Of a DNA stretch of 36,419 bases, positions 15,063 through 23,960 are shown one piece after another (the first letter of the stretch is position 1; every line of letters begins with the position of its first letter). The stretch is taken from the NCBI GenBank assembly GCA_030614715.1, contig JAUWTM010000021.1, positions 1 to 36,419 on the forward strand. The letters are read 5' to 3'. The translations under genes were made by a program, and so were the position numbers. The notes beneath the pieces are model-generated. The model was not told the origin of the DNA and did no database searches. It worked only from the letters and a program-made list of their open reading frames with translations. The stretch is from Planctomycetota bacterium (lineage in GTDB: Bacteria > JAJVIF01 > JAPKYR01).

Positions 15063-17495
15063 ATGAGAACACACACGATGATTTCTGTTGTCCTGCTTTC
15101 AGTCGTATTACTCTGGGGCTGCTCGGTATCGGACCCGATATCACCTGACGGTGGGACTGACCGCCAGGACCTTACACAGGCTCCGCAAAGTACCTTGTTA
15201 AGTTCAGACAATTACCTCTGGGGTGTATGGGAAATAGTAATAGACCCCGTTTCACTCGAAATCGCAATCAACCAGATCAGGCAGGGAACTTTTCATGCGA
15301 ATGTCAGGCAGTTCCTCGAGGAAGGGCCGTGCACGTCTTGTCTGAGCATCATGCCGCCGATAATTCCGCAAACTTATGGGATGGACGTCACACTCGCATT
15401 GACCCATCCATTCCCGGGACTTGATCAGTACACCGGATTCGATGTGCGCGGCATAGTTTTGCTTGAGGGAACGTACGATTTCGATATTTTCAGCATGCTG
15501 ACAACCCGCGCAGGAGCCGGAGACCCATCGGTGCTCAATCACGATGGCTGGACGACGGCATTCAACGCAATAGATTACACGCTGCCCGGAATTCTGGGTT
15601 ATTCACCCGGGACCATGATCCCGCCACCACCAACGTGGTCTAATCCGGATAACAACCTTAATGCCTTCAAGGCATTTTACTCGGCAGGCCAGAGTGAGGA
15701 CGATGGCGGACGCAGGGCGTTCTTTGCCGGGGATGCCGTTTCAAGGACATACGAGATTCAATTCAATACTGCTGAACCACTACGGTTCTGGTATGCGGTC
15801 GATGCATCGTGGGAGGAGCCGGTAGGATCTGCACCGTGGGAACTGGACGATTTCGAACCCGATGCAAACTGTCCTGAGGCCTATCGCTTCGACTTCAGCG
15901 TGGTTTCAGGTGAGCTATGGCCGTCAGGCGGCGTTGTCACGATTGGCGTTGACATTTACGACCATCAGGGCTGGAGTGAGCCGTGGTCGGTGGCGTACGC
16001 GAGTCCAGAATGCCAGGACGGTGCAGGAGTGATTATTGCACCGCCAGACACAATCATGGGCGACATAGCTCACTGGGAATTCGGGATTTCGAATGTCAAC
16101 AGTGGACTCGATCCGGCTATGGGTGCCGAGTTGATGGTTATCTGCGGCAATCCGGATGATGACCCGCTGACAGGTCCGATTGACGGTGTCGGCAGGTTCA
16201 CGATCCCGGTAGGCGATGGTCCGCCGGAGGATCCGATTGTCATCAGCATCGATCCGGACACCGGCGAACAGGATTCAGGAGTCGATAACGCAGAGGTCGT
16301 GGGCGAGAACTTCCAGGACGGCTGTACGCTTCATCTCCAGAAAGCCGGGCAGGTCGACATCGATGCAATGGACATTGTCTTCGTTGACAGCCAGCACATC
16401 TACGGTGATTTCGATCTAACAGGCGCTGCACTCGGATTCTGGAACGTGGTAGTAATCAATCCCGGTGGTGGCACAGGGACCCTCGTTGATGGATTTGAGG
16501 TCCTCGAGTATACGGGATGCAACAGCAACCTCCATAACAATTACCTTGGAACCGGAGATTTCAGCGGCGGTACTCACATGGGCGCGTACGATGCACTTTT
16601 CGTTCACAACACGGGAACAGATGCCGACGGTGAATTCCTTGGATACATCAGCGGATTCGCGGGCACCGTAGTTACAACCTACATAATAGATACTCTGACT
16701 CCACTGGATGGGCACGGACTCACAGGGTCGGGATGGGGTAATCCCCATATCGGATCGTGGCCTGTGCCGTTATCAATCGACGTCTCAGAGGAGAACGGTC
16801 AGTTCTTCATCGCGTGGAACGACATTCCGTCGATTATCGAGGTCTGGGACACGACATCAGGGAAGCTTGCGGGTCAGACCGATGCATCGTCGAACGGCAC
16901 TATTTTTTGCCTTGATACGGACGGCAGTGGTGGTTTCTGGAACGCATATTTCCCCGAGATGGGATTCGCGCCGGGGATCAAGCACTTCACGCCTGACGGA
17001 CCTCAACCGGGGACGCTGATTGAGAAAACCGCGGATTCATTCCTCCTGCCTGAGACGTGGGGAACACCGACCGAGGTAATTGTCATACCAGGTGACACGC
17101 TGCTCGTCCTGACAGGCGCACAGCAGGGCAAAATCAGGGCGTACGACATCAGTTCGTCACCGCCGGTATATACGGGCAGTCTCAACGGCATATTCTCAGG
17201 TGACCTCGACTGGGGAACATACCCGTCGCGACCGTGCGACATGGCTGTGGACTGGTCGGACATCGATGTGGCTCACTGCAGGATTGTCATTTCAGGAAAC
17301 CTGATATCGGGCGGAATTGAGCTGGTGAAAATCGATGAGGATTTGAATGTGCTCGCGGGACCGACTGCACTTTCAACGAACCATTACCACTCGATGGATA
17401 TCAATCCGGACACTGGTGATATCGCGCTCTGGCCGAGACAGGATAGTCCGGGTCCGGGTGAGTATGCGTTGATTGAACAGCCAGTCGGGTGGTAG
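15063..17495 (+). CDS. Large lipoprotein of the WExVIDP family, paralogue 2
   Basis: An 810-aa lipoprotein. I chose the ATG at 15063, with GGAG seven bases upstream, over an in-frame GTG at 15042. The signal peptide ends in lipobox LLWGC (Cys20). The domain order is as in the gene at 9842: N-terminal domain with LWGVWEIVIDPVSLEI, FHANVRQFLEEGPCTSCL (CxxC), FDVRGIVLLEGTYDF, AFKAFYSAGQSEDDGGRRAF and FWYAVDASWEEP; then an IPT/TIG-like domain (NAEVVGENFQDGCTLHLQKAG); then a C-terminal beta domain ending CDMAVDWSD...CRIVISGN...ELVKIDEDLNVLAGP and LIEQPVGW. The two are clear full-length paralogues in the same orientation, separated by the opposite-strand protease-MBL unit. Function is unknown; the cell-surface location is inferred from lipidation. 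Confidence 0.75.
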   Translation: MRTHTMISVVLLSVVLLWGCSVSDPISPDGGTDRQDLTQAPQSTLLSSDNYLWGVWEIVIDPVSLEIAINQIRQGTFHANVRQFLEEGPCTSCLSIMPPIIPQTYGMDVTLALTHPFPGLDQYTGFDVRGIVLLEGTYDFDIFSMLTTRAGAGDPSVLNHDGWTTAFNAIDYTLPGILGYSPGTMIPPPPTWSNPDNNLNAFKAFYSAGQSEDDGGRRAFFAGDAVSRTYEIQFNTAEPLRFWYAVDASWEEPVGSAPWELDDFEPDANCPEAYRFDFSVVSGELWPSGGVVTIGVDIYDHQGWSEPWSVAYASPECQDGAGVIIAPPDTIMGDIAHWEFGISNVNSGLDPAMGAELMVICGNPDDDPLTGPIDGVGRFTIPVGDGPPEDPIVISIDPDTGEQDSGVDNAEVVGENFQDGCTLHLQKAGQVDIDAMDIVFVDSQHIYGDFDLTGAALGFWNVVVINPGGGTGTLVDGFEVLEYTGCNSNLHNNYLGTGDFSGGTHMGAYDALFVHNTGTDADGEFLGYISGFAGTVVTTYIIDTLTPLDGHGLTGSGWGNPHIGSWPVPLSIDVSEENGQFFIAWNDIPSIIEVWDTTSGKLAGQTDASSNGTIFCLDTDGSGGFWNAYFPEMGFAPGIKHFTPDGPQPGTLIEKTADSFLLPETWGTPTEVIVIPGDTLLVLTGAQQGKIRAYDISSSPPVYTGSLNGIFSGDLDWGTYPSRPCDMAVDWSDIDVAHCRIVISGNLISGGIELVKIDEDLNVLAGPTALSTNHYHSMDINPDTGDIALWPRQDSPGPGEYALIEQPVGW

Positions 17496-17509
17496 ATAGA
17501 CTGTAAGAG

Positions 17510-17620
17510 TTCACCACAGAGGCACAGAGACACAGAGGTAAGAATTAGAAATAAGAAGAAGAATTAAGCCTGTTTGCTTAACTCTTCTTCTTTTTCTTCT
17601 CTCTGTGCCTCTGTGGTGAA
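17510..17620. repeat. Long inverted repeat (CACAGAG family) between convergent genes
   Basis: A 21-base arm at 17510-17530 (starting TTCACCACAGAGGC) is perfectly complementary to 17600-17620. A nested inner stem follows: AGAAGAAGA with TCTTCTTCT, and TTAAGC with GCTTAA around CTGTTT. A partial third copy of the motif (TTCTCTGTGCCTCT) lies at ~17630-17643. Repeats of the ACCACAGAGGCACAGAG type are common in intergenic DNA of many environmental bacteria. The position between two converging genes would also suit a bidirectional terminator. Confidence 0.75.
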
Positions 17621-17665
17621 TTCCTTTCCTTCTCTGTGCCTCTATTTATTTCAGTTTCTTTTTAT

Positions 17666-18661
17666 TTAATCCAATTCCGTGTGATAACTCATCGCTCTGA
17701 GGACCATGTCGAAGAAGATATTATCGAGGTCACCGATCGGGTACCAGTCGTACGTCTGAGCGATGGCCATGTCATACTGGATTCCGGGTTCCATCTCGTT
17801 CATGCGGACAAATGAGCTCTCGCCGTTGACAGCAGCATTTACCAGCTCAATTGCGTGATCGACGAAGAAGTAATCCATCGCATGATCGAGGCCCGACTGA
17901 ATCCTGTAATACGGACAGAGAACATCCCCAATGTAAGTGATCGCCTCACGTGTATCCCAGAATTCATCGTCGGATGTGACATGGCCGTGCATGATTCCCA
18001 GCCATTTTTCATCGTTCCACTGGGTCATGACGTAACGATCCTGCGCGCCTTCGAGGTCGAGAAGGAACCTGCAGTCAAGCTCCGGGTATCTTGCGAGTGT
18101 TCCGGCAGCGACAGTGATTCCCCAGCTTGACGTTGCGATCCCGATTCCACCGGAAAGCACGTCCTCACGACTGTTGAACCAGTCGATTATGTCAGCGAGA
18201 TCATCCTGGTTAACCGGACCGTTGTAGTCCTCGTCACCGGCGGAAAAGCCCCTGCCGCGCGAGTCATACAACAGGACAATCATGCCTGCATCGACGAACT
18301 CCCACGCGTTGGACTTTCGCCATCTCGCATGCCACGCTGCTCCCGGCTGGAGTCCACCGGGGATGAGGAGAAGTCCCGGGTACTGGTTAGCGGCAGACGA
18401 GTCCTCCGGACGGTGTACAATCAGGTGAAGGCCGACATTATCGTCGGTAACGAGCCATTCGTCCTCCTGAACCTGTGTGCGTTCGTTCTGGACGTCGGGA
18501 GTCCAGTGAGGGATGTCGGACGGGTCGAGGTACGGATCATCGGAGAATGGATCGTTGGGATTGGTGATCGGGTCGCCACCACCGCTGCATCCGATCAGGC
18601 ACAGTACCGTCGCAGTCAAAGCAATTGAAAGAATGGTTTTTAAGGAGTACGCTCGAAACAT
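17666..18661 (-). CDS. Lipoprotein alpha/beta hydrolase
   Basis: A 331-aa lipid-anchored hydrolase. I chose the ATG at 18659-18661, with AAGG seven bases upstream; the next ATG upstream (18664) is equally in frame. The lipobox is LIGC (Cys25), then an Asp/Pro/Asn-rich linker. The alpha/beta-hydrolase core shows LLLIPGG (oxyanion strand), the block MIVLLYDSRGRGFSAG typical of prolyl-oligopeptidase/CocE-like hydrolases, and a nucleophile elbow IATSSWG in place of the usual GxSxG first Gly. A DHAMDYFFVDHAIELV segment provides candidate acid and His residues. It is probably a periplasmic or outer-membrane esterase or peptidase; the substrate is unknown. It converges on the lipoprotein gene at 15063 across the long inverted repeat. 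Confidence 0.75.
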   Translation of the reverse strand: MFRAYSLKTILSIALTATVLCLIGCSGGGDPITNPNDPFSDDPYLDPSDIPHWTPDVQNERTQVQEDEWLVTDDNVGLHLIVHRPEDSSAANQYPGLLLIPGGLQPGAAWHARWRKSNAWEFVDAGMIVLLYDSRGRGFSAGDEDYNGPVNQDDLADIIDWFNSREDVLSGGIGIATSSWGITVAAGTLARYPELDCRFLLDLEGAQDRYVMTQWNDEKWLGIMHGHVTSDDEFWDTREAITYIGDVLCPYYRIQSGLDHAMDYFFVDHAIELVNAAVNGESSFVRMNEMEPGIQYDMAIAQTYDWYPIGDLDNIFFDMVLRAMSYHTELD

Positions 18662-18859
18662 CATTTTACCTTGTTGCAATTATACAATGTTTGGTCGGTA
18701 TTTAAAGTGAATTAAGAATAATACCAGCCACATTTTACTTATTCAGGGGATTTTTGCGAACAAAATTTCAATTTGCCCTGAATTTATTTGCTACATATCA
18801 TCCTGTCAGGCTATTCTTATGAGCTGATAAGGCTTATTACTTAAACGTACACAACAGAA

Positions 18860-20947
18860 ATGAAAACGCCATTAAATCCACGATGGTGGTATGTCCTGCT
18901 GTTAGTACCGTTTATTGTATACCTGAAGGGGCTCGCACCATCGACCGTTTTCGGTGATACCGGTGATTACCAGACCGCCGGCTGGATCTGGGGTGTCTCA
19001 CACCCGCCCGGATACCCGCTTTACACAATGCTTGTCGGGCTGGTGCAGCGAATTCCAATCCCCCCGATCTGGATACAGGTGCATGAGTACAGCGTACCCG
19101 CATGGCGATCGAACCTACTTTCCGCAATTTTCGCCGTTGGTGCCCTTGCTGTAATGTTCGCGCTTGTCAACAGGCTGACAAGGAAGCCTGTAGCTGCGCT
19201 TATTGCAGCCGGAGCCCTGGCTTTCAGCCGCGTGTTCTGGTGGCATGCTGAAATTGCCGAAAATGATGCACTCTCCTGTCTTTTTATACTGCTGATATTT
19301 CTAATCGCTGTCCGGATCGTTCAGGAGAAGCGTCCGGGAGACCCGTACCTGCTCGCAATTCTGATCGGATTGGGAATATCGCATCATCAGGCGATAATTC
19401 TCTTCCTTCCGGCGGTCGCGGTCTGGCTGGTCCTCAACAAGTCTCTGAATATGAAACCAGTACAGTGGATCGGTTGTGTTCTGGTCTTCATACTGGGCCT
19501 GGCACCGTTTCTCTACCTGCCCATCGTGGAGTACCGCTCGATAAACGGTCCGCTCAATTTCGTTTCCGAGGCGGAATACTCCAGAATGCACGCCAGTGAC
19601 AGCGAAATGCTGCATGAAGGACGATATACAACAAAGTCTAAGCTGGAATACTTCGTGAATTTTGTCGGCCGCCAGGTGTACGCTAAGCAGAGGGAGTTCA
19701 CACGTACCGAGGAAGCGCTTGGTGACGATGTCACTACGTCGGCTGACGTGTTCATCTTTTATGTCAACATGGTCAATGGTGACTTCGGTTACCTCCTTGC
19801 TTTTTTGGGATTCCTGGGAATTGTTCTGGGAGCCCGCCCTCTGAAACCTTTAATTAACAGGCGTCCCGGCGTTGAAAGAAAACGGCAAAAGAAGAAAGCG
19901 AAAAAAAATGAGCCCATTAGAGGTGATCCGGGACGTCTTCATAACTGGCTTCTTCTTTTCACGGCATGGGGGCTTTATTTTCTGGTCATTCATTTTGTGC
20001 CGTCGGGTGATATCCTCAGGGCTCCGCATTACAACCTTCTCACGGCAGGCTACGGCCTTATGCTACCCCTGAATCTCATTTTTGCAGTGTTTATTGGTGC
20101 AGGTACAGCGAACCTCATGGCCTCGCTGGAGATGTCAGGATTCGATGCCCGAAAGGTCAGGCTCGTTGTGCTCGTACTGGGAATAATTGCACTTGCCGTG
20201 AACCTGACCGGAAACTACAGGTACGGTGATCGGTCCGGGAGCACCCTTGCACATGAGTACGGCTTGAATGTGCTCGATTCCTGTCCGGAAAATGCGGTGC
20301 TGGTGCTTGCAGGCGATGAAATGTATCCATTTTTATATCTGCACAATGTCCATCCGAACACGATGGGTGGTTACGGATATCGGTCGGATGTGAAGCTGAC
20401 AACATGGTCCGGTGAAATTGAGAGCTTCAGCGAACTTGCGGACGTGGGTGGAGCAATGGCCCAGGCAATCATCAGGATGCGTGAGCAATGCCCGGACAGG
20501 GAAGTGAACACGACATTCTTCAATTCACGCTTCCTCGAGGAGCCGGAGCTGCAGGACCTTGCGCTTGCCCGGAGAGGTCTCGTGTTTGCGTTCGAGCCTC
20601 CGGACTACGAGGAATGGCTTGTCCTGACCAGTGACCAGTTGTCCGTTCAGACAGGTGTATTCTTCCACGAACCAGATCTTCCCGAGACCTATCGCTGGGA
20701 TTTCTGGGGAGGCAATGCAATCTCGAACCCCGACATGGCGCTGGTGACGGAATCCGACCGCTGGTTGTGGGAGCCGGAGGTCGATATCCAGTGGCGGATC
20801 GGTGAAATGCTGATTTTCTACGGGACTGACGCCCTGGTGAGCGATGATAACGAAAAAGCAATGGGGTATTTCAGGCAGCTTATGTTGGTTGAGCCTGGGA
20901 ATCCGGAGGCACAATCGTATCTGGAGATTGCATCTCAAAATCCATGA
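18860..20947 (+). CDS. DUF2723 membrane protein (glycosyltransferase/PMT-like) with TPR-like tail
   Basis: A 695-aa polytopic protein. Its N-terminus shows the DUF2723 signature: LAPSTVFGDTGDYQTAGWIWG, then SHPPGYPLYTML (residues ~26-56), where the acidic loop after the first membrane segment matches the catalytic loop of protein-mannosyltransferase-like GT-C enzymes. Around ten hydrophobic segments extend to ~residue 460, broken by a Lys/Arg-rich cytoplasmic loop (RKRQKKKAKK, ~334-343). A soluble C-terminal half follows and closes with a TPR-like helix pair (EKAMGYFRQLMLVEPGNPEAQSYLEIA). The likely role is transfer of a sugar from a lipid carrier to protein or lipid at the periplasmic face; acceptor unknown. 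Its last 68 bp overlap the convergent gene at 20880. Confidence 0.8.
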   Translation: MKTPLNPRWWYVLLLVPFIVYLKGLAPSTVFGDTGDYQTAGWIWGVSHPPGYPLYTMLVGLVQRIPIPPIWIQVHEYSVPAWRSNLLSAIFAVGALAVMFALVNRLTRKPVAALIAAGALAFSRVFWWHAEIAENDALSCLFILLIFLIAVRIVQEKRPGDPYLLAILIGLGISHHQAIILFLPAVAVWLVLNKSLNMKPVQWIGCVLVFILGLAPFLYLPIVEYRSINGPLNFVSEAEYSRMHASDSEMLHEGRYTTKSKLEYFVNFVGRQVYAKQREFTRTEEALGDDVTTSADVFIFYVNMVNGDFGYLLAFLGFLGIVLGARPLKPLINRRPGVERKRQKKKAKKNEPIRGDPGRLHNWLLLFTAWGLYFLVIHFVPSGDILRAPHYNLLTAGYGLMLPLNLIFAVFIGAGTANLMASLEMSGFDARKVRLVVLVLGIIALAVNLTGNYRYGDRSGSTLAHEYGLNVLDSCPENAVLVLAGDEMYPFLYLHNVHPNTMGGYGYRSDVKLTTWSGEIESFSELADVGGAMAQAIIRMREQCPDREVNTTFFNSRFLEEPELQDLALARRGLVFAFEPPDYEEWLVLTSDQLSVQTGVFFHEPDLPETYRWDFWGGNAISNPDMALVTESDRWLWEPEVDIQWRIGEMLIFYGTDALVSDDNEKAMGYFRQLMLVEPGNPEAQSYLEIASQNP

Positions 20948-21410
20948 ATTCCCCTGCGAGATCGGAGTTCGAATCAGACTCGGCAGGTATGTAGGGAGGG
21001 TATCCAAGTTCCTGCAGGTCATCGAAGAGCTTCCCGCCGGGGTAACGGGGCACCCGGTACTGCCACCAGCCGATTTCAAGCTGTGGGGAGAATGTATCGA
21101 GTGGACGGTCGGGGTCCCACGTGGCGAGAATGAAGTCCTGGTCGGATTCCCTGATATCGTCCATCAGCCTCTGACGTCCCGACATGGAAAGCGATTCGGC
21201 GATCTCCTCAAGTACATCCCGGATGGCAACGTCACGGTTGTAGGTCTCAAGGGACCATCGGTATTCCTGGTTGACGGCAACCACGAAGTGGCGCCATTCG
21301 TCTATCAGGTCGTGGAGGTTCAGCTTGCGATTGAGCCTGCCTGCAAGCTGTGACAGGGTTTCGCGAACTCTCTCGCGGTCGGTGAGGGTCAGGTCGTGTT
21401 CGAGACTCAT
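20880..21410 (-). CDS. Hypothetical cytoplasmic protein
   Basis: A 176-aa protein I do not recognise. It has a GGGAGG ribosome-binding site six bases before the ATG, supporting a real gene. The N-terminal half is helical and charged (RERVRETLSQLAGRLNRKLNLHDLIDEWRHFV, then NRDVAIRDVLEEIAESL), the middle contains ATWDPDRPLDTFSP and GWWQYRVPRYPGGKLFDDLQELGYPP, and the tail is acidic and Pro-rich. There is no signal peptide or membrane segment. The 3' end overlaps the 3' end of the convergent DUF2723 gene by 68 bp, so the last ~22 residues may be poorly constrained. Confidence 0.6.
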   Translation of the reverse strand: MSLEHDLTLTDRERVRETLSQLAGRLNRKLNLHDLIDEWRHFVVAVNQEYRWSLETYNRDVAIRDVLEEIAESLSMSGRQRLMDDIRESDQDFILATWDPDRPLDTFSPQLEIGWWQYRVPRYPGGKLFDDLQELGYPPYIPAESDSNSDLAGEFMDFEMQSPDTIVPPDSQAQPT

Positions 21411-21594
21411 GAAGTACCTCCCCTGTTTCGTACGGCAGTCTATACAGACTAATATATCACATAGAAGTACGAACCAATGCAGCCGGACATGTAAAAATGA
21501 GGGTAAAAATCAGAGCCGTCATTGGCCCTGGTCAAGCATGAATTAGCCGGATTTTTATTATGAGGATAAAACGTAAACGTGATAGGATAGTAAC

Positions 21595-22509
21595 GTGAGT
21601 TACCAGCCGCAATCGGAACATCACAGGCAGTACGAACGGACATACCGTCTCGGTATGCACGGCGGCTGGACGCAGGGAGCGAAGTACACAAAGCTCTTCC
21701 TGATAATCATAGCAGCGGTTTGGGTCGCAGCACTTCTGCTTCTGCGACTAACCCCGGCAATCGCAGTAATCATTGATGGCATGTTACTCCAACCATCGGA
21801 TGTGGTACGGGGGCACGTGTGGCAGCTCTTCACAGCCCAGTGGATCGGATCTGTAGCAGGCTGCCAGTTCTGGATCGTCCTTTTCCACCTGTTCTACCTG
21901 CTTGTTTTCGGACCCAAGGTTGAGCGTGAGTGGGGAAGCCCCCGATTTCTGCGTTTCTACCTGTTGGTTGCCTTCATCGCAGCGCTGCTCGCATGTCTTC
22001 TGAGACTGCCGACACCGTTCGCGGTCGTGCCGGCGTCGACAATGAGCGCAGCGATTTTCGCGATCATGGTCGTTTACGCGGCTAACTGGCCGCGCGATCC
22101 GGTATGGATCTTCGGTCTTTTTCCGACCCCTATTCTCTACGTGGTTATCTGCCTTTGTGCGCTTGAGGTGCTCTTTATGATCCTGGCTCCCGCCGGTGAG
22201 TTTGGTGTCGATTACGTGGCAAGCGGAATGGGCGTGATGATCGGTTTCGCATCGGTGAAGGTGCCGTTTGTAAAGGCGGTGCTGATTGGTGAAAAGACGA
22301 AGAAGAAAGTATCCGCAGGTGGAAGGGTGAGAACGTCGGAATTCAGAAAGAAACCGAGACCACTGAAAAGAAACCAGCCACCATTCCCGTCAAGCGAGGA
22401 TGTATCAGAACCCGATGCGACATTTGCGGACAAATCAGGTCCGGCTCGAAAGCCGTCGCAGAAACCTGATGAGAAAAACGGAAAGCGTTCGGGATTCCTG
22501 GAATTTTAA
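21595..22509 (+). CDS. Rhomboid-fold membrane protein, probably catalytically inactive
   Basis: A 304-aa protein with ~6 membrane segments between residues 33 and 225, then a basic Pro/Lys/Arg/Ser-rich cytoplasmic tail (~230-304). Rhomboid hallmarks are VRGHVWQLFTAQWIG (~71-85), the L1/TM2 block FWIVLFHLFYLLVFGPKVEREWGSP (~92-116), the serine helix TMSAAIFAIM (Ser151 aligned to the nucleophile), and VASGMGVMIGF (~208-218) where active rhomboids have AHxxG. The catalytic His is replaced by Ser210 and the oxyanion Asn after His98 is absent. It is therefore predicted to be an inactive rhomboid-like protein that may bind or chaperone membrane partners. The start is GTG at 21595 with GGAT upstream. 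Its alignments are by eye. Confidence 0.7.
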   Translation: MSYQPQSEHHRQYERTYRLGMHGGWTQGAKYTKLFLIIIAAVWVAALLLLRLTPAIAVIIDGMLLQPSDVVRGHVWQLFTAQWIGSVAGCQFWIVLFHLFYLLVFGPKVEREWGSPRFLRFYLLVAFIAALLACLLRLPTPFAVVPASTMSAAIFAIMVVYAANWPRDPVWIFGLFPTPILYVVICLCALEVLFMILAPAGEFGVDYVASGMGVMIGFASVKVPFVKAVLIGEKTKKKVSAGGRVRTSEFRKKPRPLKRNQPPFPSSEDVSEPDATFADKSGPARKPSQKPDEKNGKRSGFLEF

Positions 22510-22543
22510 ATTTTGAATTGGGAAGGTAACTGGCGAGGACGGT

Positions 22544-23800
22544 TCAATTCTCTGCCAGTGCGGCTTCGGCCGCGGAGTAGAGCTGATCGCGCCAGTCCTC
22601 GTAGTCCGGTCTCATGTTTAGAACCGTTTGCTCGATGGTGGAGTAGTCGGTATCAGCCTGCGAATCGTATTCCCCGTCCAGGTAATCTTTAAGTGTGGTC
22701 CACCACGTCAGTGCTGCGGATGTATCAACCTGGTATTCCTCGATCCTTGCAAGATTGTAATAAAATTCCGTCGGTATGCCGGAGTCGGACGCGAACCGTG
22801 TCAGGTTGATCGCGTAACGGCTCATTCCGTCGAACTCAGAAGTTTCCTCGTTCAGATATCCGTTGGCAAGCAGCACCAGCGGTTCCGTCAGATCATCGTA
22901 CTCATCTGAAAAATTCAGGTTGGCAATAATGTACCGGACCCCGTTCCAGATGTAGAAATCCCGCCATGACATCAGGTAATTACCGTTGGCGCTTAGAGAA
23001 TACCGGTCCGCTTTCAGTATCATAGTGCCGTCGCGTTCGATCTCTTTAAAATCGGTTTCGAATCCCCATGACCTGAATCCCTCGATGAACCCATGATCAA
23101 CCGAGACCAGTACGATGTAGTAGCTTGTTGGGTGGAACACGAAGCCCTCGATATCAAGGACGCAATCAAGGTACCCATCACCGGTAAGGTCTCTCCACTC
23201 CATGCGCGGCTGGATTGTTCCAACCAGTGCGGCACGCCAGTCGATCAGGTCGGGGTCCATCGCATCGAAGACGGCATCGGTGAAATCGAAAAGCCCGGGG
23301 ATCGGGGTTAGTGCAGGAGGTGGTGGAACCGCCTGGAGGTCGAGACGGAGGACAAGTTCACGTGGAATGAGTGAATATTCATCGATAATCTCGAACTCAT
23401 CACCGGACCGAGTAATCATCACGAGAAAATAGCCTGCAACAGAGTAGAAATCATTAAGATCATAAGCCCTGTTGTCAGGAACCGACATCTGGTACGTGAC
23501 AAGGTATGAAAACACACCCTGGTCACCGTCGGACGGCATCAGGACCCGTACGCCGCGAACTAAATACCGTCCGGGAATCACGTCCCCGTCGTTTTCATCT
23601 GTGAAAGACGGCTGGATTATCCGCGACTGCAGGAAGCGGATAGCGTCGATGCGTTCGGATTCGCTCAGGGGAATCTCAGTGATGTAATTTGTGAACGGTT
23701 CAGGGTCGGCATGTGCGGGGGTCGGAACGAACACATACCCGGTCAGTATTAACAAGCAGAAAAATGTGATTGAGAATGCTGAGATGTTAACGCGACGCAT
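22544..23800 (-). CDS. Secreted protein of unknown function
   Basis: A 418-aa exported protein. The ATG at 23798-23800 is preceded by GGGGA seven bases upstream and gives a clean signal peptide (MRRVNISAFSITFFCLLILTG, cleavage after AHA); an in-frame start 39 bp earlier would spoil it. The mature protein has a beta-rich centre with one FG-GAP/VCBS-like phrase (WRDLTGDGYLDCVLDIEGF), a Pro-rich linker (VPPPPALTPIPG), and a helical C-terminal part containing TPR-like character (FYYNLARIEEYQVDTSAALTWW, then LKDYLDGEYDSQADTDY). I do not recognise a family. It is transcribed divergently from the permease gene. Confidence 0.65.
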   Translation of the reverse strand: MRRVNISAFSITFFCLLILTGYVFVPTPAHADPEPFTNYITEIPLSESERIDAIRFLQSRIIQPSFTDENDGDVIPGRYLVRGVRVLMPSDGDQGVFSYLVTYQMSVPDNRAYDLNDFYSVAGYFLVMITRSGDEFEIIDEYSLIPRELVLRLDLQAVPPPPALTPIPGLFDFTDAVFDAMDPDLIDWRAALVGTIQPRMEWRDLTGDGYLDCVLDIEGFVFHPTSYYIVLVSVDHGFIEGFRSWGFETDFKEIERDGTMILKADRYSLSANGNYLMSWRDFYIWNGVRYIIANLNFSDEYDDLTEPLVLLANGYLNEETSEFDGMSRYAINLTRFASDSGIPTEFYYNLARIEEYQVDTSAALTWWTTLKDYLDGEYDSQADTDYSTIEQTVLNMRPDYEDWRDQLYSAAEAALAEN

Positions 23801-23960
23801 GTAAGATCCCCATCCATCCGGTTGAAGTACAAGCTTCAAAGCCTGACTGTATCACGGAGCTTAATAAGGTTCAATCTCTAACAGTGTCAATGCCCGGTGA
23901 ACCTGCGGAAGAAGATGCAGGATTGCCCTTGCGGACCGTACGGGGTATCATCACACCTGC

